Assembly (NCBI GenBank): GCA_934096025.1
Contig: CAKOLP010000017.1
Coordinates: forward strand, 1 to 11,557
Reading direction: 5' to 3'
Origin: an uncultured Bacilli bacterium
GTDB taxonomy: Bacteria > Bacillota_I > Bacilli_A > RF39 > UBA660
DNA: 11,557 bases
In this document: piece after piece, positions 1-5,090 of the stretch
Position numbering within the stretch: position 1 is the first letter of the stretch
Layout: each line of letters begins with the position of its first letter
The notes under the pieces: model-generated
Databases searched by the model: none
The model's input: only the letters and a program-made list of their open reading frames with translations
What the model was told of the DNA's origin: nothing
Translations under genes and position numbers: made by a program

Positions 1-317
1 TGGATCATTTCCACAATAAACATATAGATTTAGGCCTGTTATGCTTCCTATTTCCATATATTCTGTTTGGTCTAGACTTATAAACCTATGCAGACTTGCT
101 GAGTAGTATCTACTCTTTAAATAATATAATCCACTCTCTTTATCATAATAATAACTCTTATATTTATATGGATTATCTTCTACTATCTTTTTATTCTCTA
201 TTTCCTTTTCTTCTATCAGTTCTCCCCACACGCTATATTCATATTTTACTATCGTCTTTCCTTTCGAGTCAATTATTCTTTCTATATTCCCTAATGCATC
301 TTTTCGATAATAGTAAT
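1..317 (-). pseudogene. Detached RHS core end (copy A), cut by window edge
   Basis: This is a fragment of the 3' end of an RHS core without the rest of the gene. In the minus-strand frame it reads from about YYYRKDALGN through YEYSVWGELIEEKEIENKK, GLYYLKSRYYSASL and RFISLDQTEY to CGNDP at base 1. It is the same as 3452-3768. It resembles 5719-6035 of the full gene with a handful of base changes, for example EIENKK against KVENKK and DSKG against DSTG. Homology to the full gene stops abruptly at base 317, ten bases after the stop of the upstream Imm2 remnant. It has no credible start with a ribosome site. Whatever toxin tip follows lies outside the window; by analogy with copy B it could be CT3, but that cannot be seen. 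Confidence 0.85.
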
Positions 318-326
318 CAACGCTTT

Positions 327-862
327 TTAATTTTTATCACCAAAATTTCCATTTTTAAAATCTACAATTACACCTATTAATTTATTATTTTGAAACGATG
401 CATATTGTCCATTACCAAACATAATAACTTCATCATTATTAATATCTCATATACAAATTCGTGATTTATTAAAATCAATTTTAATATTATCTTTCAATAA
501 GTATTCGCAAATAGGCAGTTCTCTATCAAAATACTCTGCTTCAATTAATAATTCTCCTTTGCTAAATTTGTCGATACATATATTTTCGTTTTTAGTTTTT
601 TTATCGAACCATATATATCTTTCACATGACAAGCATTTTTTTGAATAAATATCAAAGTTTAATATAAAAGGACGACTAGATATTAATGCAACTTGATAAT
701 CAAAATAATACGTATCATTACCATCACAACCAAACGAGTTATCATCGTACTTTATTATATTATTCCGATTGTAATTATCATTTAATTTATAAAATAACTT
801 CATATTTACTTCATAAATTTGATCATAATCATCTTTTTTTAAACCATTTCATATTTTCTCAT
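327..862 (-). pseudogene. Damaged immunity-type gene (Imm2 remnant), copy A
   Basis: This is an identical second copy of the gene at 3778-4313 with the same lesions. An ATG at 862, four bases after the CT2 remnant stop, opens a frame that reads MRKYEMV and then stops. The main frame continues as NGLKKDDYDQIYEVN, then an uninterrupted 118-residue stretch (803-447) ending RICI at an in-frame TGA. The same frame goes on as DINNDEVIMFGNGQYASF to a TAA at 327. The intact ancestor would be about 178 residues. Its position straight after a toxin tail makes immunity the likely past role. I recognise no family. Identical lesions in both copies mean that the damage predates the duplication. Confidence 0.7.
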
Positions 863-866
863 CTCG

Positions 867-1171
867 TTATCCTATATGCAAAATCATATGTTCTGCAATG
901 TCTAATACTATTTTCCATGTTACTGAATGACTTCCTATATTTTCAATACCATGAGAAACCCAACCAATTTTAAATGCTCCTTTAATAGTGAAATTATAAA
1001 CACCAGGACGTTCATTTACCATTTTTCCATACTTAAGAATGTTTTTTGAAGTAAAGTTGAATGTTGATATGGTCTAGCTAAATGATCAGGTTTTAATAAT
1101 GTACCTGAAAATTCATAATCACTTAAATTCTCAACCAATAAAAAAACTACACAATTATGCAAATTAAGGTT
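867..1171 (-). pseudogene. Frameshifted toxin tail (CT2 remnant), copy A
   Basis: This is the copy of 4318-4622, with the same broken reading frame. The first frame gives VENLSDYEFSGTLLKPDHL, ARPYQHSTLL and soon a stop. After a run of six A (minus strand, 1047-1042) the next frame gives ILKYGKMVNERPGVYNFTIK and WVSHGIENIGSHSVTWKIVL, ending HMILHIG with a TAA at 867. No RHS core precedes it: it begins right after the Imm1 stop. The likely family is discussed at copy B. Non-functional as it stands. Confidence 0.7.
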
Positions 1172-1184
1172 TTATTAAAAATTT

Positions 1185-1628
1185 TTATAGCTTAGTAATT
1201 TCATTAATTCTTTTAAGTATACCATCATCACAATTGGACTTATTCACTATTAATTCAGTGGTTTCAAAATAATTATCTAAGGAAATTAATATTGAATATA
1301 AGGATTTTACATTCACAATTTTATCAAAAATATCATTTCTTGATAAATAGATATTCATAAATCTTAAATTATTAAAATCTATATAATTGACAAAATCCAA
1401 ATTATTAAACTCATAAAACATAAAATTATTTATTTTTACAAACTTAGATTTCATGTTTAATAAAGCAGAATTCAATGGGTCCTTAACAAAAATTTGAATA
1501 ACGATATACTCTAACTTTAATGAATTTAAAATTTTTCTTATTGCATCTAAAAATTCATTTGAGTCAGTATACTCAATATTATAGATGATATATTTACCTA
1601 ATCCAAAATGTTTTTTTAAGAAATTCAT
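1185..1628 (-). CDS. Putative immunity protein Imm1, copy A (147 aa)
   Basis: The 147-residue protein is the same as that of 4636-5079. It begins MNFLKKHFGLGKYIIYNIEY and ends KRINEITKL. It is rich in Asn, Ile, Leu and Phe and has no signal peptide or membrane segment, so it should be cytoplasmic. It lies nine bases after the CT1 toxin tip copy (stop at 1638), the usual place for the antidote of a polymorphic toxin. Its ATG has an AGGTG site six bases upstream that overlaps the toxin's stop codon, so translation may be coupled. Unlike the toxin copy upstream, this gene is fully intact and should be made if the region is transcribed, which would raise the dose of Imm1. I recognise no family; the immunity role rests on position. 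Confidence 0.75.
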   Translation of the reverse strand: MNFLKKHFGLGKYIIYNIEYTDSNEFLDAIRKILNSLKLEYIVIQIFVKDPLNSALLNMKSKFVKINNFMFYEFNNLDFVNYIDFNNLRFMNIYLSRNDIFDKIVNVKSLYSILISLDNYFETTELIVNKSNCDDGILKRINEITKL

Positions 1629-1634
1629 TAATCA

Positions 1635-1639
1635 CACCT
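1635..1639 (-). promoter_or_regulatory. Ribosome binding site of Imm1 copy A
   Basis: AGGTG on the minus strand, six bases before the ATG at 1628. It overlaps the stop codon of the CT1 orphan (1638-1640). Confidence 0.6.
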
Positions 1640-2324
1640 ACCATTCGCTCCATCCATCTGATAAGCCAACTTTTATTCCTATAATAATAGGAACAAACTC
1701 CCAGTGATGCGTTTTTATCCAATTACTCTTTTTTCCAATTCCAAATCTATTTGTATGAAAATGAAGTCCATTATAAATATCTAAGTCTAAACCAAATGAT
1801 CTTCCCCCATTTATACCACCCTTATATGTCAAAATTGAAATTCCAGGCGTTTTTGGAGTTTGATATCCTCCTAATATTTTTCCATTAGATAAACCATAAC
1901 CATTATTAATCAAACCAGATACTTTGTAAGATAAAGCACCTAAAATAATAGATGCACTAGCATAAAATGAGCCAACGATAAAGCCATCTGAAAATCCTAA
2001 TAAAGTAGATTTACCTATATCTTCTAAAGATTCACCATTAACCGCAGCCTTGCTTCCCCTAACTATTCCAGCAGATATTCCTGTAATAGTTGCTATTTTA
2101 AGTCCACCTAAAGCAGTTTTTCCAGCCGCAATAAAGAAAGCAATCGCTCCTCCTCCAGTAAATGTTATTGCCGTTGTTAACAAGGCAGAAGCTACAATAA
2201 TACCTACTCCAATTAAAACGCTTTGCCACCATTTAGGAGCACACCCATCAGGATCAACATGATTGATTGGATCATTTCCACAATAAACATATAGATTTAG
2301 GCCTGTTATGCTTCCTATTTCCAT
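1638..2324 (-). CDS. Orphan copy of toxin tip CT1 with short RHS core stub
   Basis: The frame encodes the last part of the RHS core (open from 2426; homology to the full gene from 2418, YYDKESGLYY) and the complete CT1 tip after DPDG (Gly codon at 2246-2244). The tip is identical to the C-terminus of the large RHS protein: WWQSVLIG and a long Gly/Ala/Ile-rich hydrophobic stretch, then a C-terminal domain with GGYQTPKTPG, GGRSF, LDLDIYNGLHFHTN and a late HH pair, ending DGWSEW. The first ATG is 2324 (MEIGSITG), inside the core, and I see no Shine-Dalgarno before it. It is probably a silent displaced cassette or recombination donor rather than an expressed gene. If it were translated from 2324 it would give 228 residues with the whole tip. 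Intact Imm1 follows after nine bases. Confidence 0.7.
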   Translation of the reverse strand: MEIGSITGLNLYVYCGNDPINHVDPDGCAPKWWQSVLIGVGIIVASALLTTAITFTGGGAIAFFIAAGKTALGGLKIATITGISAGIVRGSKAAVNGESLEDIGKSTLLGFSDGFIVGSFYASASIILGALSYKVSGLINNGYGLSNGKILGGYQTPKTPGISILTYKGGINGGRSFGLDLDIYNGLHFHTNRFGIGKKSNWIKTHHWEFVPIIIGIKVGLSDGWSEW

Positions 2325-2418
2325 ATATTCTGTTTGGTCTAGACTTATAAACCTATGCAGACTTGCTGAGTAGTATCTACTCTTTAAATAATATAATCCA
2401 CTCTCTTTATCATAATAA
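2268..2418 (-). repeat. Short RHS core homology arm (151 bp)
   Basis: Encodes YYDKESGLYY to GNDP, identical to 5719-5869 and also to 1-151 and 3452-3602. This shortest arm is shared by all four core ends in the window. Confidence 0.9.
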
Positions 2419-2462
2419 AATTTAAATTAAATTTGTCAAAAGTCCATTTAATTATTTTTTTA
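2419..2462 (-). other. AT-rich junction between Imm3 and the CT1 orphan
   Basis: Almost pure A/T sequence with an imperfect AAATTTAATTTAAATTT palindrome near its downstream end. It lacks the GC stem and U-tract of a terminator, and I see no gene or promoter. It marks the edge of the large repeat. Confidence 0.4.
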
Positions 2463-2858
2463 TCATTTAATTTTTAGTCCAAAGAATTCATTATTTTCTT
2501 CTATTGATGTATTAATTACTTCTATTAGTGTTTTAATTATTTTATCTTGACTACAGTAATAAAATGGATTTTTAAAAAACCATATTTTGGTTTTCTTTTT
2601 CCAAATAGATTTTTCAACTTCATAAACATTTACCGCTTTACTACACAATTCTTTTCTATCTGTACTAAATTTATCTGCAAAATAGAAGTCTACTTCTCCT
2701 CTTTGAGGCAAACAATGAATTGTAAAACATCCAGAATCATTATATAAACTATGTGTACAAACCAACCAATTTCCTCCAAAACAATTCTTAAACTCTTGAT
2801 ATTTATAATTCAAATTATACTTTTTAGCTAAATCAGTAAATTCTTTTTTAAAATCCAT
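2463..2858 (-). CDS. Putative immunity protein Imm3 (131 aa)
   Basis: This intact 131-residue gene starts MDFKKEFTDLAKKYNLNYKY and ends FFGLKIK at a TGA that is followed at once by TAA. It contains FGGNWLVCTHSLYNDSGCF, CLPQRGEVDFYFADKF and VYEVEKSIWKKKTKIWFF. It is a charged, aromatic-rich, probably alpha/beta protein with four or five Cys and no signal peptide or membrane helix. It lies 11 bases after the stop of the CT3 toxin tip and has a strong ribosome site, so the inferred role is a cytoplasmic antidote to CT3. I cannot name the family. It occurs once here, between the two arms of the large direct repeat, and no second copy is visible. After its stop come about 44 AT-rich bases and then a truncated RHS core stub. 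Confidence 0.78.
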   Translation of the reverse strand: MDFKKEFTDLAKKYNLNYKYQEFKNCFGGNWLVCTHSLYNDSGCFTIHCLPQRGEVDFYFADKFSTDRKELCSKAVNVYEVEKSIWKKKTKIWFFKNPFYYCSQDKIIKTLIEVINTSIEENNEFFGLKIK

Positions 2859-2866
2859 TTAAATCT

Positions 2867-2871
2867 CTCCT
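2867..2871 (-). promoter_or_regulatory. Ribosome binding site of Imm3
   Basis: AGGAG (continuing AGGAGAG) on the minus strand, eight bases before the ATG at 2858. It overlaps the end of the CT3 frame (stop 2872-2870). This is the best ribosome site in the orphan array and shows that Imm3 can be translated independently of the stop-interrupted toxin. Confidence 0.7.
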
Positions 2872-3415
2872 AGGAATAATAATTAATTGGTAATTTCCAA
2901 ATATTTCTTGTTTTCCATAAAATTATTACAAAACGTTCAGCTCCATAATAGAGTCCTCTACCTCTATGTAAAGTAGTCATACCAATATCAATAACTGTAT
3001 ATCCACTTCTTAGTTTACCAAACATCCAGCCAGCATCATGTATCATAGAAATACCATTATGAACAATTCTTTTTAAACCAGTTGCTGTAGCATCAAAACC
3101 TTTCCAAGCAACATATAGATTATCTGCTTTTCCAATTAATTTTGCCGTATCAGTTACACGATCCATACTTCTTCCAATCATAGTTACTTTGGACATATCT
3201 TTGATATTATCGATTTTGTTAATAGCATTAGCTACGTCTACTGTATCATCAATTTTGTTTCCAACCTTGATTACTTGACCAGCACCTGATTGTACAAAAG
3301 GAATTACAGCAAATATAACATCTATTCCTAGTGCAACCCAGTTTTTCCAATCCTTATATCCACCATTAACCAAATCATATATTTCCCAAGCAATAAATGC
3401 CACATCAAACACCAT
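2870..3415 (-). CDS. Orphan toxin tip CT3 (pre-toxin plus toxin domain)
   Basis: In the same frame as the RHS core stub at 3768-3428, just past an in-frame TGA, the sequence reads NFWDMVFDVAFIAWEIYDLV and YKDWKNWVALGIDVIFAVIPFV. This is the hydrophobic pre-toxin segment usual after the DPxG of RHS proteins. The C-terminal part holds DAGWMFGKLRSGYTVIDIGM, HRGRGLYYGAERFVI and a basic, Trp-containing end KTRNIWKLPINYYS. The TVIDIG ... YGAER layout resembles a class of small RHS-type toxin tips, probably an enzyme on nucleic acid, but I cannot name it. The first ATG (3415) lies 12 bases past the TGA and has only a poorly spaced GGG before it, so expression as a free 181-residue protein is doubtful. 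Repairing the one stop codon would make core and tip continuous. Imm3 follows after 11 bases. Confidence 0.72.
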   Translation of the reverse strand: MVFDVAFIAWEIYDLVNGGYKDWKNWVALGIDVIFAVIPFVQSGAGQVIKVGNKIDDTVDVANAINKIDNIKDMSKVTMIGRSMDRVTDTAKLIGKADNLYVAWKGFDATATGLKRIVHNGISMIHDAGWMFGKLRSGYTVIDIGMTTLHRGRGLYYGAERFVIILWKTRNIWKLPINYYS

Positions 3416-3427
3416 ATCCCAAAAGTT

Positions 3428-3768
3428 TCAATCAGGATCAGCCATATTAACTGGATCATTTCCACAATAAACATATAGATTTAGGCCTGTTATGCTTCCT
3501 ATTTCCATATATTCTGTTTGGTCTAGACTTATAAACCTATGCAGACTTGCTGAGTAGTATCTACTCTTTAAATAATATAATCCACTCTCTTTATCATAAT
3601 AATAACTCTTATATTTATATGGATTATCTTCTACTATCTTTTTATTCTCTATTTCCTTTTCTTCTATCAGTTCTCCCCACACGCTATATTCATATTTTAC
3701 TATCGTCTTTCCTTTCGAGTCAATTATTCTTTCTATATTCCCTAATGCATCTTTTCGATAATAGTAAT
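3428..3768 (-). pseudogene. Detached RHS core end (copy B) closed by TGA at DPDG
   Basis: This core fragment is open from 3784 and homologous to the full RHS gene from 3768 (YYYRKDALGN). It runs through SVWGELIEEKEIENKK, GLYYLKSRYYSASLHRF and GLNLYVYCGNDPVNMADPD, and then TGA at 3430-3428 stands where GGA for the Gly of DPDG would be expected. The frame continues without other lesions into CT3. Compared with 5719-6035 it differs at a few bases, and the residues between GNDP and DPD differ (VNMA against INHV), so the swap border with the main gene is around GNDP. The GTG at 3682 is not preceded by a clear ribosome site. I regard this as a non-expressed homology stub. Confidence 0.85.
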
Positions 3769-3777
3769 CAACGCTTT

Positions 3778-4313
3778 TTAATTTTTATCACCAAAATTTC
3801 CATTTTTAAAATCTACAATTACACCTATTAATTTATTATTTTGAAACGATGCATATTGTCCATTACCAAACATAATAACTTCATCATTATTAATATCTCA
3901 TATACAAATTCGTGATTTATTAAAATCAATTTTAATATTATCTTTCAATAAGTATTCGCAAATAGGCAGTTCTCTATCAAAATACTCTGCTTCAATTAAT
4001 AATTCTCCTTTGCTAAATTTGTCGATACATATATTTTCGTTTTTAGTTTTTTTATCGAACCATATATATCTTTCACATGACAAGCATTTTTTTGAATAAA
4101 TATCAAAGTTTAATATAAAAGGACGACTAGATATTAATGCAACTTGATAATCAAAATAATACGTATCATTACCATCACAACCAAACGAGTTATCATCGTA
4201 CTTTATTATATTATTCCGATTGTAATTATCATTTAATTTATAAAATAACTTCATATTTACTTCATAAATTTGATCATAATCATCTTTTTTTAAACCATTT
4301 CATATTTTCTCAT
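3778..4313 (-). pseudogene. Damaged immunity-type gene (Imm2 remnant), copy B
   Basis: The ATG at 4313 follows the CT2 remnant stop by four bases and has AGGA seven bases upstream, so this was a translated gene. The first frame (MRKYEMV, then TAA) is joined by one missing base, probably an A of GAAAATGG, to the main frame NGLKKDDYDQIYEVN, then MKLFYKLNDNYNRNN and onward. The main frame includes CLSCERYIWFDKKTKNE and ends RICI at TGA (3900-3898). The same frame continues as DINNDEVIMFGNGQYASF and NNKLIGVIVDFKNGNFGDKN to TAA at 3780-3778. The repaired length is about 178 residues. The 118-residue open stretch 4254-3898 could be called a gene, but its ATG lacks a good ribosome site. The family is unknown; past immunity to CT2 is inferred from adjacency. 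Confidence 0.72.
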
Positions 4314-4317
4314 CTCG

Positions 4318-4622
4318 TTATCCTATATGCAAAATCATATGTTCTGCAATGTCTAATACTATTTTCCATGTTACTGAATGACTTCCTATATTTTCAATAC
4401 CATGAGAAACCCAACCAATTTTAAATGCTCCTTTAATAGTGAAATTATAAACACCAGGACGTTCATTTACCATTTTTCCATACTTAAGAATGTTTTTTGA
4501 AGTAAAGTTGAATGTTGATATGGTCTAGCTAAATGATCAGGTTTTAATAATGTACCTGAAAATTCATAATCACTTAAATTCTCAACCAATAAAAAAACTA
4601 CACAATTATGCAAATTAAGGTT
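4318..4622 (-). pseudogene. Frameshifted toxin tail (CT2 remnant), copy B
   Basis: Two overlapping minus-strand frames together encode the C-terminal ~95 residues of a toxin. Frame one (from 4622): NCVVFLLVENLSDYEFSG, LLKPDHLARPYQHSTLL, then stop at 4469-4467. Frame two: ILKYGKMVNERPGVYNFTIK, GAFKIGWVSHGIENIG, SHSVTWKIVLDIAEHMILHI, G, then TAA at 4320-4318. Adding one base to the A6 run at 4498-4493 joins them as ...STLLQKNILKYG. ARPYxxS followed by a Gly-rich middle, a W-x-x-V-x-D element and a His near the end resembles a common polymorphic-toxin C-terminal domain (ARPY...S, G.F, WELVVD, I.HF), from memory. The N-terminal part and RHS core are missing: the frame opens right after the Imm1 stop. 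Inactive as it stands. Confidence 0.72.
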
Positions 4623-4635
4623 TTATTAAAAATTT

Positions 4636-5079
4636 TTATAGCTTAGTAATTTCATTAATTCTTTTAAGTATACCATCATCACAATTGGACTTATTCACTA
4701 TTAATTCAGTGGTTTCAAAATAATTATCTAAGGAAATTAATATTGAATATAAGGATTTTACATTCACAATTTTATCAAAAATATCATTTCTTGATAAATA
4801 GATATTCATAAATCTTAAATTATTAAAATCTATATAATTGACAAAATCCAAATTATTAAACTCATAAAACATAAAATTATTTATTTTTACAAACTTAGAT
4901 TTCATGTTTAATAAAGCAGAATTCAATGGGTCCTTAACAAAAATTTGAATAACGATATACTCTAACTTTAATGAATTTAAAATTTTTCTTATTGCATCTA
5001 AAAATTCATTTGAGTCAGTATACTCAATATTATAGATGATATATTTACCTAATCCAAAATGTTTTTTTAAGAAATTCAT
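4636..5079 (-). CDS. Putative immunity protein Imm1, copy B (147 aa)
   Basis: This is the gene directly downstream of the full-length RHS toxin: stop at 5089, nine-base gap, ATG at 5079. It makes 147 residues with no signal peptide or membrane segment, rich in Asn/Ile/Phe, with SNEFLDAIRKILNSLKLEYI near the N-terminus and FNNLDFVNYIDFNNLRFMN in the middle. By the standing rule for polymorphic toxins, the small gene just after the toxin tip encodes the cognate antidote, which binds the tip in the cytoplasm of the producer and of its kin. Its ribosome site lies inside the toxin's end, so the two are probably co-transcribed and coupled. I recognise no immunity family. The protein is identical to that of 1185-1628. 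Confidence 0.8.
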   Translation of the reverse strand: MNFLKKHFGLGKYIIYNIEYTDSNEFLDAIRKILNSLKLEYIVIQIFVKDPLNSALLNMKSKFVKINNFMFYEFNNLDFVNYIDFNNLRFMNIYLSRNDIFDKIVNVKSLYSILISLDNYFETTELIVNKSNCDDGILKRINEITKL

Positions 5080-5085
5080 TAATCA

Positions 5086-5090
5086 CACCT
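5086..5090 (-). promoter_or_regulatory. Ribosome binding site of Imm1 copy B
   Basis: AGGTG on the minus strand, six bases before the ATG at 5079. It overlaps the TAG stop of the RHS toxin (5091-5089), which suggests coupled translation of toxin and antidote. Confidence 0.6.

Larger units (their letters stand above)
1..2418. repeat. Large direct repeat, copy A
   Basis: Matches 3452-5869 at a constant spacing of 3451 bases. It contains core stub, Imm2 remnant, CT2 remnant, Imm1, CT1 and a short core stub. All proteins are identical between copies and I found no base difference in the stretches compared. The right end is sharp: after ...tatcataa copy A continues aaatttaaatt and copy B continues taactctt. 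The left end is beyond the window. Confidence 0.95.

Noticed and set aside
96..380. Plus-strand open frames at 96-380, 3547-3831, 5814-6119 and others
   Set aside because: They are antisense to RHS core or cassette sequence, made of Leu/Ser/Tyr/Phe strings that mirror the purine-rich coding strand, with no ribosome sites.
447..803. 118-residue frame (and its copy at 3898-4254) as a complete gene
   Set aside because: Open coding sequence continues on both sides in frames linked by one missing base and one TGA, and the better start with AGGA lies upstream. A damaged longer gene fits better.
1141..1184. Rho-independent terminator after Imm1 (and at 4592-4635)
   Set aside because: Only an AT palindrome (aaaaattttt) is present. 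There is no GC-containing stem followed by a T-run in the minus-strand direction.
3428..3900. Possible recoded TGA (Gly or Trp), since in-frame TGAs occur at DPDG and inside the Imm2 remnant
   Set aside because: The 2137-codon RHS frame contains no in-frame TGA despite many Gly and Trp residues, and Trp is written TGG (for example the WW after DPDG). TGA also sits at a sensible end of Imm3. These TGAs are ordinary lesions or stops.
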